Shown: one piece after another, positions 48,469 through 55,590 of the stretch
Layout: every line of letters starts with the position of its first letter
Position numbering within the stretch: position 1 is the first letter of the stretch
Made by a program: the position numbers and the translations under genes
The notes under the pieces: generated by a model
Database searches by the model: none
Seen by the model: the letters and a program-made list of their open reading frames with translations, nothing else
Told to the model about the DNA's origin: nothing
Origin: Microbacterium sp. EST19A
Lineage (GTDB): Bacteria > Actinomycetota > Actinomycetes > Actinomycetales > Microbacteriaceae
Direction of reading: 5' to 3'
Assembly (NCBI RefSeq): GCF_019969685.1
Contig: NZ_JAHXYZ010000002.1
Coordinates: 1,488,001 to 1,552,000 of the forward strand
Length of the DNA stretch: 64,000 bases

Positions 48469-48939
48469 ATGAGCGAGACGATGGAACCCACGAAGGCAGC
48501 GGCATCGGTCGACGGCGCTCTCACCAGCCCTCTGCACCTGCCGCATGCGGCAGCGGAGTGCCCCAAGTGCTTCACCGAGCTGCAGCAGAACCGCGATTGG
48601 TGGCTCGCCCGCCCGGTCGGCTCACGTCTGGTCGGGCTCGTCGTCTCCCGCGAGGGTATGCCGTCGGTGGTCGAGCAGCGCGACGACCTGACCCGGTTCG
48701 GCGTGCCGATCGAGGGGTTCCGTCACCCGGCGCCCGACATCCTCGAGAGCTGGAGCGACCGTCTCGGCCGGCTCATCGCGACGCTCAACGTCGGTGACGT
48801 GCTGGTCGTCGCGAACATCAACGCTCTCGGCCGCGACGCCGAAGAGGGTGCCCGCACGGCCTCGGAGCTGCGCCGCCACGGCATCATCGTCAAGGTGCTG
48901 AGCCACGACGCTCGGCATCTCGCCGACGCGACCCGCTGA
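48469..48939 (+). CDS. Resolvase-like small protein (degenerate serine recombinase N-terminal domain)
   Basis: This 156-aa protein has E-C-P-K-C-F (C-x-x-C) near residue 30. Residues 60-156 follow the fold of the serine-recombinase catalytic domain: L-V-V-S-R-E-G with the Ser position, E-Q-R-D-D-L, N-V-G-D-V-L-V-V-A-N-I-N-A-L-G-R-D, and a helix ending G-I-I-V-K-V-L. No DNA-binding domain follows and several catalytic Arg are not obvious, so it is probably not an active recombinase. Similar short proteins recur in Microbacteriaceae. GGAGG lies 6 bases before the ATG. Confidence 0.72.
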   Translation: MSETMEPTKAAASVDGALTSPLHLPHAAAECPKCFTELQQNRDWWLARPVGSRLVGLVVSREGMPSVVEQRDDLTRFGVPIEGFRHPAPDILESWSDRLGRLIATLNVGDVLVVANINALGRDAEEGARTASELRRHGIIVKVLSHDARHLADATR

Positions 48940-48967
48940 GCCGAGCTCAGCGGCAGCGGTCCCGCCG

Positions 48968-49750
48968 TCAGTCGCCGTCGGAGTCGCTCTGATTCCGCAG
49001 CACCTCGTCGTCGAGCAGCGGGAGGTCGGCGCGCGTGACGACCTGAGAGGTCACGGCGTACTCCACCAGGCGAGCACGCCGATTCGTCGCGAGCTTGCCG
49101 GCGCCGCCGCGAAGACCCTGCACGCCCATACGGTCGAGCTTGTCGCACACGTTGTCGAGCTTGCGGTTGAACTTGCTCATGGTCCATCCGAGACGCTGGG
49201 CGGCGGCGCTCGACGACGGCAGCTCGTTCATGCTCACGCCCTCGCGACGCAGCATCGGCTCGGCGAGAGCGACGATGAGCTGCTTCTGCAGCGGCGTGAA
49301 GCTGGCCGGCATGACCGTGGTCTCGCCGCTCATCGACGCCTCGACCTGTCGGGAGACCTCGTACGGAGCCTCCTCGGTGTGCAGGCTCAGCTCGTAGGTG
49401 AAGGGGCCGGCCGTGAACACGATCACGCTGCGCTCGAAGACGAGCGGCATCCGCGCGCCCGGCGAGAGCCACGACTGCACGGCGCCGCCGGCGCTGGAGA
49501 TCGTCGCGGCCAGGCGCACGCCGACGTTCGCCAGCCACCAGAGCCCGTCCCGATTCTGCAGCTCGAGGAAATGCCGGTGCAGGTAGGGGTTGTCGTCGAT
49601 CTCGAGGTCGCCCTCTCGACCGATGATGAACGGCCGATCGGTCGGCAGATCATGCCATTCGCCGGCGAACTCGAGCCGCAACGGCACGACCTCTCGCACG
49701 GCCGTCGGCACGGCGCTGTCGATCTCCGTCGTTGGATGCGCATCAGTCAC
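48968..49750 (-). CDS. FHA-domain protein with C-terminal winged-helix region (candidate T7SS regulator)
   Basis: This 260-aa soluble protein has an FHA domain at about 30-115 (F-I-I-G-R-E-G-D-L, then N-P-Y-L-H-R-H-F-L-E-L), which binds phospho-Thr. Residues 150-225 contain F-T-P-L-Q-K-Q-L-I-V-A-L and a helix pair like the winged helix of OmpR-type regulators. FHA plus wHTH recalls EmbR in reverse order. It lies at the downstream end of the T7SS toxin array on the same strand. It could link Ser/Thr kinase signals to T7SS expression; this is inference. GTG with GGGGGG 7 bases before it is preferred over an upstream ATG. Confidence 0.8.
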   Translation of the reverse strand: MTDAHPTTEIDSAVPTAVREVVPLRLEFAGEWHDLPTDRPFIIGREGDLEIDDNPYLHRHFLELQNRDGLWWLANVGVRLAATISSAGGAVQSWLSPGARMPLVFERSVIVFTAGPFTYELSLHTEEAPYEVSRQVEASMSGETTVMPASFTPLQKQLIVALAEPMLRREGVSMNELPSSSAAAQRLGWTMSKFNRKLDNVCDKLDRMGVQGLRGGAGKLATNRRARLVEYAVTSQVVTRADLPLLDDEVLRNQSDSDGD

Positions 49751-49802
49751 GGAAAGACCCCCCACGCACATCCTGCCATGGCGGGGCCGATACCGTGCGA
49801 GG

Positions 49803-50363
49803 TCAGTGCCCGATGACGCCCTGGAGGTCGACCGCGACCTGGATCGAGGCGATCGTCTCGCGCTTGCGCAGGTTCTCGACCTTCGCCTGCCCGCCCAACG
49901 ACAGCAGCGGCACGAAGATGAACGACTGGTCGTAGGGCAGCTCGCCGTGCGCCGCGACGGCCTCCGGGAAGAGGTCCCAGTTCAGCGTGCGGGACAGGTG
50001 AGCGGCGCCATCCATCAGCGTGAGCATGAAGAACGTGCGGAACTTCGTGCCGAGCCCGGCGATGCGGCCCTCGCGGTACAGGATGCCGACGACGCCGAGA
50101 CTCGGCTCCCAGGTGATCAGATCCCCGAGGCCCGTGACCATGATCGGGATGGCGATGCCGTCGCCCTGGGTCTTGCCGATGCAGTCCCCGACCTCGGCCT
50201 CATAGAGCTTCGGGTCGATGACGCGCAGGAATCCCTCAGCGAATGTGCCGTAGCCGTACTGCTCCCAGATCTCCACGAGTTCGTCCGGAACACGGCCCCG
50301 GTACTCCTCGATGATCTCCGCCGGGACAGGCGCGTGCGCAACGAAATCTGCGATCTCAACCAT
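49803..50363 (-). CDS. GAD-like/DUF1851 immunity protein (Tdi1-like)
   Basis: This 186-aa soluble protein has an N-terminal GAD-like region (V-P-A-E-I-I-E-E-Y, V-P-D-E-L-V-E-I-W-E-Q-Y-G-Y-G). A C-terminal DUF1851/Tdi1-like region follows (D-G-A-A-H-L-S-R, then F-V-P-L-L-S-L-G-G). Proteins of this type protect against Ntox15 DNases such as Tde1 in type VI systems. Here the gene follows an Ntox15 effector by 10 bases, so it is very probably the cognate immunity gene. TAGGTT lies 7 bases before this ATG, so immunity can also be made from its own leaderless promoter. An ATG three codons upstream is in frame. Confidence 0.88.
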   Translation of the reverse strand: MVEIADFVAHAPVPAEIIEEYRGRVPDELVEIWEQYGYGTFAEGFLRVIDPKLYEAEVGDCIGKTQGDGIAIPIMVTGLGDLITWEPSLGVVGILYREGRIAGLGTKFRTFFMLTLMDGAAHLSRTLNWDLFPEAVAAHGELPYDQSFIFVPLLSLGGQAKVENLRKRETIASIQVAVDLQGVIGH

Positions 50364-50370
50364 GTTTCCC

Positions 50371-50376
50371 AACCTA
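50371..50376 (-). promoter_or_regulatory. -10 element for independent immunity expression
   Basis: TAGGTT on the minus strand overlaps the toxin stop codon and lies 7 bases before the immunity ATG at 50363. Confidence 0.45.
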
Positions 50377-51015
50377 TCGGAGGACGACGCTGATGTTGAC
50401 GTTGTTGAGGTCGACGCCCGGGTTCGCGTTCACGTAGTCGATGATGGCCGAGTCGATGTCACCGACGCGCGACCTCCACTGCGAACCGAGCGAGGAGTTG
50501 ATCCGGGTGTCGCCGACTCCCGAGATGTCGGTCACGTCTCCACCCGCGATCCCGTCCAGGCGGTGAGTGGCGGCCTGCGTGCTGAGCCAGTCCCGAGCGT
50601 TCTGCGCCGCTTCGGTGGGCGACTGGCCCTCCAGGCGCAGTTCGAGGATCCGGTCTTCCAGCGCGGCATCCCTCGCCGCCTGCTGCGCGCGGAGCGAGTC
50701 GGTCGTGCGGCCGTTCTCGAGGTACTCGATCCTGTTCCGCAGCCAGTCGGCCGCCGACATGCTCTCCAGCGTGTCCATCTGCTCGTTGTACTGCCGGTTG
50801 TACTCGGCCGAGTCGTGATTCCTGTTGCGCCGGAAGCGTCGCAGACTCACGTCGATGCTGTTGTCGAAGCGGTCGCTGTCGCGCACCTGCCTGACCACGT
50901 TGTCGAGGTGGTCGTTCATGTTGTCGGTGACCTGGTGCAGCCGGTCCCTGGCATGCACGCCGCCCTTGAGGGCCGCCTGCTTGAGCTCCCGGATGATGGG
51001 CTTGATCGCACTCAT
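50374..51015 (-). CDS. T7SS effector with Ntox15-type (HxxD) nuclease domain
   Basis: This 213-aa effector has a conserved N-terminal module (residues 1-46, containing H-x-x-D-R-L-H and D-H-L-D-N-V-V-R-Q-V-R-D) shared with the ADP-ribosyltransferase effector. A helical spacer follows. The C-terminal domain (about 125-213) has H-R-L-D-G-I-A-G-G-D at 151-160 and N-S-S-L-G-S-Q-W at 173-180. These match Ntox15, whose H-x-x-D motif is needed for DNase activity in Agrobacterium Tde1. Its start overlaps the stop of the partner gene by one base (TGATG), and its immunity gene follows directly. Confidence 0.87.
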   Translation of the reverse strand: MSAIKPIIRELKQAALKGGVHARDRLHQVTDNMNDHLDNVVRQVRDSDRFDNSIDVSLRRFRRNRNHDSAEYNRQYNEQMDTLESMSAADWLRNRIEYLENGRTTDSLRAQQAARDAALEDRILELRLEGQSPTEAAQNARDWLSTQAATHRLDGIAGGDVTDISGVGDTRINSSLGSQWRSRVGDIDSAIIDYVNANPGVDLNNVNISVVLR

Positions 51016-51722
51016 CAGTCATCCCCTCCGAAGTCCAGCGCCGAGAAGTCCGAGAAGAAGTTCGACGTCAGTGTCTGGATGTCGGCTCCATGCACCTTCA
51101 TGGTCGACTGCGCTTCCTCGAGCGCCTCCAGGTCGGCGTAGAACTCGTCCGAGTCCCCGGCCGTCGCCTCCACCATCGGCGCATCGAGGATCGCATCGAT
51201 GACCGCGGGGAGCTGCTCCGCGAGCGGCTCGATCGCCATCGGCGCCAGCTGGTTCAGCAGCTGCTCCACCGCGATGTCGACCGCGGCGTTCAGCAGCTTC
51301 TTCTTGATCAGCAGCATCGGCCCGGCGCCCACGGCGGTGATGGGGTTCGTCAGCATCGCGACCAGGGTGATCATCGTCGACGTCACATCGACGATGACCT
51401 TCATCTTCAGTGCGAAGATCGCCTCCGCGCCGATGTCCATCGCGGTCGCCGCCGGCGGCATGATGTCGATCAGCTTCTGCAGGTTCTGGGATCGGTTGGT
51501 GTTCCAGGCGCCCATCGTCGCCGGCCCCGTCTGCCCGCGCATGGCGCCGGCGAGGTCGCCGTTCACCTTGCGGTCGACGGCCTGGATCACGCCCTCCAGG
51601 TCGGACCCGAACGTGCGCAGCAGGACCGCGCCCTTGCGCACCTCGTCCTCATCGATATCCGGCCACTCGAATCCGAGCTTCTCCATCACCCAGACGAGTT
51701 CGTTCGGCAACATCATCCCCAC
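51015..51722 (-). CDS. T7SS secretion-partner protein C (WXG100_2/CpnT N-terminal-like)
   Basis: This 235-aa helical protein begins M-M-L-P-N-E-L-V-W-V-M, then E-W-P-D-I-D-E-D-E-V-R-K, the pattern of the secretion module found at the N-terminus of actinobacterial T7SS toxins (CpnT type). Here it is a separate gene, fused to no toxin. Middle helices are hydrophobic (I-T-A-V-G-A-G-P-M-L-L), and the C-terminus is acidic. It is near-identical to partner A (54807-55514) and clearly different from partner B (52435-53142). All three are 235 aa if started at the GTG after GGAGG, which supports this start. It would pair with or carry the Ntox15 effector. Confidence 0.85.
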   Translation of the reverse strand: MGMMLPNELVWVMEKLGFEWPDIDEDEVRKGAVLLRTFGSDLEGVIQAVDRKVNGDLAGAMRGQTGPATMGAWNTNRSQNLQKLIDIMPPAATAMDIGAEAIFALKMKVIVDVTSTMITLVAMLTNPITAVGAGPMLLIKKKLLNAAVDIAVEQLLNQLAPMAIEPLAEQLPAVIDAILDAPMVEATAGDSDEFYADLEALEEAQSTMKVHGADIQTLTSNFFSDFSALDFGGDD

Positions 51723-51742
51723 GAAGACCACCTCCTGAAAAG

Positions 51743-51786
51743 ACCCTACGATGTCGGCGCGGATACCACGATGGGTAGCACTTCCC
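51743..51786 (-). promoter_or_regulatory. Promoter of cassette C with T7SS motif
   Basis: The -10 box TAGGGT (51743-51748) is preceded, after 20 bases, by GGG-N8-CCCATCG (51769-51786) on the minus strand. Confidence 0.5.
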
Positions 51787-51795
51787 CCCTCCGCG

Positions 51796-52431
51796 TCAGT
51801 CGCCCGGCGCGCCGATCTCGACGCTCACGAAGCGCGAGCCGGGAATCGTCTTGATCTCGATCGTCGCGCCGTCGAGCGATCCGGAGGCCATCCCGAAGCG
51901 GCTCGCGATCTCGGCATTGCTGAGACCGCTCAGGCCGGCCGCCTCACTCGCCGGCGCGAGGAACCGCATGTCGCCCTCGGACTCGCCGTACTCGTCGGGG
52001 CTGTCCTGGCCGATCGCGTCCTCGTAGAGCTCTTCGACGAGCTGGGTCGGCACCTTCTTCGGGGTGCCCTTGATCTCGTCGAGGATGTCGCCGGGGATCC
52101 CTCTGACGTCCTTCCCGAGCGACGTCCCGAGGTCGCGCGCCGCGTCGTAGTCCGGGTCGGCGTGCCGGGGCGAGTACCCGAGGGTCTCCAGCCCGCGGCG
52201 CGCGTCCGTCCGGATGTCGTAGTCCTTCGCGTGCGACACCGGGCCCTTGTCGTCCCGCCGGTGCTTCGGCACGCCGTCGGCGCTGCGTCGATCCAGACCG
52301 CGGATGGCGTCGGCATCCGCCCTGTGTTTGCCGCCGCGCTTGCGGAACGCGCCGGCGAACCCCTGCTTGAACTCGTGCCCCGCGCCGTCCACGGCATCCA
52401 CGAGGTCGCGCATCAGCTTCTTCAACGTCAC
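51796..52431 (-). CDS. Putative T7SS effector B, unrecognised
   Basis: This 211-aa protein sits where the toxin lies in the other two cassettes, 3 bases after its partner gene, with a GTG start. Residues 1-35 are basic and helical (F-K-Q-G-F-A-G-A-F-R-K-R) but are not the H-L-D-N-V-V module of the other effectors. Residues 35-100 are rich in His, Arg and Asp, and the C-terminus ends in strands (I-E-I-K-T-I-P-G, then F-V-S-V-E-I-G). I do not recognise a toxin fold. No immunity gene follows; the next gene is partner C. It may be a non-toxic substrate, an adaptor or a new toxin type. Confidence 0.72.
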   Translation of the reverse strand: MTLKKLMRDLVDAVDGAGHEFKQGFAGAFRKRGGKHRADADAIRGLDRRSADGVPKHRRDDKGPVSHAKDYDIRTDARRGLETLGYSPRHADPDYDAARDLGTSLGKDVRGIPGDILDEIKGTPKKVPTQLVEELYEDAIGQDSPDEYGESEGDMRFLAPASEAAGLSGLSNAEIASRFGMASGSLDGATIEIKTIPGSRFVSVEIGAPGD

Positions 52432-52434
52432 GGT

Positions 52435-53142
52435 TCAGTCCCCCGAGATCTGCAGGTTGGCGAGGTCGGCGAGCAGCCGATCGGTCAGGTCCTCGACGTC
52501 GGCGGCGTGCGCGTCCATGTCGTCGGCCGCCTGGTCGAGAGCCACGAGATCGGCGTAGAACTCGTCCGCGTCGCCGATGGCGCCTTCCACCACCGGCGCA
52601 TCGAGCAGCGCCGTCACCAGGGCGGGCACCTGCTCCGCCAGAGGTTCGATCGCGAGAGGCAGCACCTCGTCGATGACCTTCTCGAGGGTGATCTCCATCG
52701 CCATCGAGAACAGCTTCTTGCGGGCGAGGATCAGCAGCGCCGCACCGCCGGCACCGAACGGACCGGCAGCGAGCAGGGGGATCAGCTGGGCGAGGGTCAC
52801 GGTGACGTCGACGATCACCTTCACCTTCAGCGCCAGCACGATGTCGGCGGCGATGTCGATCCCGACCGCGGCGGGCCCGAGGATGTCGAGCAGCTGCTGC
52901 ACGTTCTCGGAGCGGTTCCGGTTCCAGGCGGTGACATGCGCCGTGCCCGTCTGCCCGGTCATCGCTGCGGCGAGCTCGCCGTTGATCCGGCGATCGGCCG
53001 CCTGCACGAGACCCTCCATGTCGTCGCGGTATCCGCGCACGAACACGGCGGCCTTGCGCACCTCGTCCTCGTCGATGTCGGGCCACTCGAGACCCAGCTT
53101 GTCCATGATCCAGATGAGTTCATCCGGCAGCATCATTCCCAC
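52435..53142 (-). CDS. T7SS secretion-partner protein B (diverged paralog)
   Basis: This is a 235-aa paralog of the partner proteins on either side, with the same start (M-M-L-P-D-E-L-I-W-I-M, E-W-P-D-I-D-E-D-E-V-R-K) and the same length. Its middle and C-terminal parts are much changed (L-A-A-G-P-F-G-A-G-G in the hydrophobic core; it ends L-Q-I-S-G-D). It stands before an effector without the shared N-terminal module, so partner and effector seem to have diverged together. GGAGG lies 8 bases before GTG. Confidence 0.84.
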   Translation of the reverse strand: MGMMLPDELIWIMDKLGLEWPDIDEDEVRKAAVFVRGYRDDMEGLVQAADRRINGELAAAMTGQTGTAHVTAWNRNRSENVQQLLDILGPAAVGIDIAADIVLALKVKVIVDVTVTLAQLIPLLAAGPFGAGGAALLILARKKLFSMAMEITLEKVIDEVLPLAIEPLAEQVPALVTALLDAPVVEGAIGDADEFYADLVALDQAADDMDAHAADVEDLTDRLLADLANLQISGD

Positions 53143-53162
53143 GGCGACCACCTCCGCGCACG

Positions 53163-53208
53163 ACGCTACCCAGCGTCACCGCGCGGGCGCGATGGGGAGA
53201 TCAGCCCA
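53163..53208 (-). promoter_or_regulatory. Promoter of cassette B with T7SS motif
   Basis: The -10 box TAGCGT (53163-53168) is preceded, after 21 bases, by TGGGCTGATCTCCCCATCG (53190-53208) on the minus strand. Confidence 0.5.
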
Positions 53209-53219
53209 TCAGCGCCGCG

Positions 53220-53636
53220 TCAGCCGTTCTGCGCGTTGCGCCGGATCGCTTCATAAAACCGGTCAGCCTCGGCGCGCTGCTCGGCCACCGTGGTGACCGT
53301 CGCCGGGTCCACCGGCTCGAAGGTGTCGACGAGACCGCCGACCTGCTCCTCGGTCATCCGGTAGGCCTTCAATCCGCCACCCTGATCGCGAGCCATGCCG
53401 CTCGGCCAGACATCGGCTTGGGCGCCGGCGACGCCGATGCGCCATCCTTCCGGCTCGAGCTTCTCTCGCACCTGGCAGAGCGCCTCGAACGCGTCGAAAG
53501 CACGTTCCTCGACCGGTGCGAATGCCGGCGAGTCGATCGACACCACCCACATCCGGTCTTCGGTCCGCCACGAGATCGTCGCCTCGTGGACGACGCCGTC
53601 GCGGCTCACCTGGATCGTCTGCGGGCTCGTGATCAT
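53220..53636 (-). CDS. Candidate immunity protein of the ADP-ribosyltransferase cassette
   Basis: This 138-aa acidic soluble protein has an N-terminal antiparallel-strand region (I-Q-V-S-R-D-G-V-V-H-E-A-T-I-S-W) and a helix with F-E-A-L-C-Q-V-R-E-K-L. A variable middle and a charged C-terminal helix follow. It belongs to no family I can name. It overlaps the preceding gene by ATGA and is the last gene of the ADP-ribosyltransferase cassette, a position where immunity genes are usual. The gene before it is the other candidate. Confidence 0.72.
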   Translation of the reverse strand: MITSPQTIQVSRDGVVHEATISWRTEDRMWVVSIDSPAFAPVEERAFDAFEALCQVREKLEPEGWRIGVAGAQADVWPSGMARDQGGGLKAYRMTEEQVGGLVDTFEPVDPATVTTVAEQRAEADRFYEAIRRNAQNG

Positions 53637-54190
53637 GCGCCCGTGACATCCGAGGGGTCGATGATGACCGAGACTTCGGAGCCGGGGTTCAGCCCGATCC
53701 GCACGCCCTCGGGCAGTGCTGCAGCGAGCTGGTCCCCCCGCATCACCGTGTGCTCGGCGTAGCCGGACGAGGTCGCCTTCTCGGCGTCGGAGAACGCGTA
53801 GACGAGACGGCCGTCCTCACCGTCCGGAGCGACGAAGATCCCCCCCTCGGGGCGGCTGTAGACGTAGACGTCGGATGCCGCGAACTCGCGGTCCAGCTGC
53901 TCGCCCGGTGCATGCCCTGCCCGCACGAGCTGCAGGACGCGCTCCAGCTTCGAGGCGGGTACGGGCCAGCCGCGGGCAGGCGGAGACGGGACATAGCGAG
54001 GATTCGGCGTGAACTCCTCGCTCAGCTCTCCGTTCTCGTCGGCGCGCCAGGCGCCCACGATGCCCTCCGGCGGGATGCGGTCCAGACCCTCGAACTCGGG
54101 ATCGATCGCGTACACCCATTCGCCGGGGTTCGCCCGCGCCTGTGCGCGAAGTGCGTCGGTGATGGGCGGCGGAGCGAGCGGCGTGGCCAT
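53633..54190 (-). CDS. T7SS-associated protein with SseB-like C-terminal domain
   Basis: This 185-aa protein contains W-V-Y-A-I-D-P-E-F, P-P-E-G-I-V-G-A-W, and F-T-P-N-P-R-Y-V-P-S-P, a block typical of actinobacterial type VII secretion-associated proteins. Its C-terminal half (V-Y-V-Y-S-R-P-E-G, V-Y-A-F-S-D-A) resembles SseB-like domains. It follows the ADP-ribosyltransferase effector and could be its chaperone or its immunity protein. An in-frame ATG 66 bases upstream overlaps the toxin stop and is less likely. Confidence 0.78.
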   Translation of the reverse strand: MATPLAPPPITDALRAQARANPGEWVYAIDPEFEGLDRIPPEGIVGAWRADENGELSEEFTPNPRYVPSPPARGWPVPASKLERVLQLVRAGHAPGEQLDREFAASDVYVYSRPEGGIFVAPDGEDGRLVYAFSDAEKATSSGYAEHTVMRGDQLAAALPEGVRIGLNPGSEVSVIIDPSDVTGA

Positions 54191-54222
54191 CTGCGGACCC
54201 CTGTCATCCAAGTCGTGTGCGG

Positions 54223-54807
54223 TCACTTTCCACCATAGCCGGGGTTCGGGATCCAATCACCGAGCGTCCCGTCGGGCTTGACGGGGTGAGCTCCGGAGAT
54301 CTGTTCCGGGGTGACTCCACCCTGGAAGGAGACCTCGGCCTCCGGCGCCTGCGACGTCGGACCGAACGGGTTGTTCGGGATCGTGGCGTCGGCGTCGATT
54401 CCGCCCGGCGCATCGATCGTGTACCGGTAGTCGGAGCCCCAGCGCTGGTACAGATCCGGATCGCGGGTCGTGCTGATGAAGTTGGACGGCGTGTTCCACC
54501 GCACGAAGTCGTCGTAGTTGTTGTTGTTCGGGTCGCGGACCTCGAATCCGTCGCGGAAGATGTCTGCCGGCGGTCGGTTGTCCGACCGGTACAGCAGCTC
54601 GGTGGTCGTGCGGTCGACCCGGTTGGTGCTGTTGCCCGTGAGCGCGGGCGGCGGATCGAAGTTGTCCTTGTCCCTGACCTGTCGCACGACGTTGTCGAGG
54701 TGGTCGTCGATGTTGTCCGCGAAGCCGTGGAGCCGGTCCTTGCCGTGCCCCATCCCCTTGAGGACTGCTTCCTTCAGGGAGCGGAAGATCCCCTTCGTGC
54801 CGGCCAT
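54223..54807 (-). CDS. T7SS effector with R-S-ExE ADP-ribosyltransferase domain
   Basis: This 194-aa effector has the N-terminal module shared with the Ntox15 effector (residues 1-46; 30 of the first 48 positions are identical without gaps). Its catalytic domain follows at 70-175. L-L-Y-R-S-D-N-R-P-P has the NAD-binding Arg74, F-I-S-T-T at 110-114 is the STT motif, and E-A-E at 156-158 is the ExE pair typical of Arg-directed ADP-ribosyltransferases such as cholera toxin. D-I-F-R-D-G-F and Y-R-Y-T-I-D also fit that family. The target protein is unknown. It overlaps its partner gene as TGATG. Confidence 0.87.
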   Translation of the reverse strand: MAGTKGIFRSLKEAVLKGMGHGKDRLHGFADNIDDHLDNVVRQVRDKDNFDPPPALTGNSTNRVDRTTTELLYRSDNRPPADIFRDGFEVRDPNNNNYDDFVRWNTPSNFISTTRDPDLYQRWGSDYRYTIDAPGGIDADATIPNNPFGPTSQAPEAEVSFQGGVTPEQISGAHPVKPDGTLGDWIPNPGYGGK

Positions 54808-55514
54808 CAGTCGTCCCCTCCGAAGTCGAGCGCCGAGAACTCCGTGAAGAAGGTCGACGTGAGTGTCTGCACGTCCGCACTGTGCAGCTTCATCGTCGAA
54901 CGCGCCTCCTCCAGCGCCTCGAGATCGGCGAAGAACTCGTCCGAGTCGCCCGCGGTCGCCTCGACCACCGGTGCGTCGAGAATGGCGTCGATGACGGCCG
55001 GAAGATGCTCGGCCATCGGCTCGATCGCCATCGGCAGCAGCTGGTTCATCAGCTGCTCCACGGCGATGTCGACCGCCGCGTTCAGCAGCTTCTTCTTGAT
55101 CAGCAGCATCGGACCCGCGCCCACGGCGGTGATCGGGTTGGTGAGCATGCCGACGAGCGCGATCATCGTCGTCGTCACGTCGACGATGACCTTCATCTTC
55201 AGCGCGAAGATCGCCTCCGCACCGATGTCCATCGCGGTCGCCGCCGGCGGCATGATGTCGACCAGCTTCTGCAGGTTCTGCGAGCGGTTGGCGTTCCAGG
55301 CGCCGGTCGTCGCCGGACCCGTCTGCCCGCGCATCGCGCCGGCGAGGTCGCCGTTCACCTTGCGGTCGACCGACTGGATCACATCCTCCAGATCGGTTCC
55401 GAGGTTGCGGACCAGCACCGCGCCCTTGCGCACCTCGTCCTCATCGATATCCGGCCACTCGAAGCCCAGCTTCTCCATGACCCAGACGAGCTCGTTCGGC
55501 AACATCATTCCCAC
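54807..55514 (-). CDS. T7SS secretion-partner protein A (WXG100_2/CpnT N-terminal-like)
   Basis: This 235-aa protein is nearly the same as partner C (51015-51722) over its whole length, including L-T-N-P-I-T-A-V-G-A-G-P and the C-terminal F-S-A-L-D-F-G-G-D-D. It opens the ADP-ribosyltransferase cassette. The family is otherwise known as the N-terminal part of large T7SS toxins. The GTG start at 55514 has GGAGG 7 bases before it and gives the same length as the two paralogs; a longer frame to 55580 would run into the promoter. Confidence 0.85.
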   Translation of the reverse strand: MGMMLPNELVWVMEKLGFEWPDIDEDEVRKGAVLVRNLGTDLEDVIQSVDRKVNGDLAGAMRGQTGPATTGAWNANRSQNLQKLVDIMPPAATAMDIGAEAIFALKMKVIVDVTTTMIALVGMLTNPITAVGAGPMLLIKKKLLNAAVDIAVEQLMNQLLPMAIEPMAEHLPAVIDAILDAPVVEATAGDSDEFFADLEALEEARSTMKLHSADVQTLTSTFFTEFSALDFGGDD

Positions 55515-55533
55515 AGCGACACCTCCACAGATG

Positions 55534-55579
55534 ACTCTACGAGTCGCGACCGGTGCGCCGCGATGGGGAGAACAACCCA
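55534..55579 (-). promoter_or_regulatory. Promoter of cassette A with T7SS motif
   Basis: The -10 box TAGAGT (55534-55539) is preceded, after 21 bases, by TGGGTTGTTCTCCCCATCG (55561-55579) on the minus strand. Confidence 0.5.
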
Positions 55580-55590
55580 CAGGGCCATGA

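Noticed and set aside
48469..48939. Resolvase-like gene as a sign of a mobile element at the edge of the T7SS island
   Set aside because: It lacks a DNA-binding domain and clear catalytic residues, and no inverted repeats, att sites or tRNA gene are nearby.
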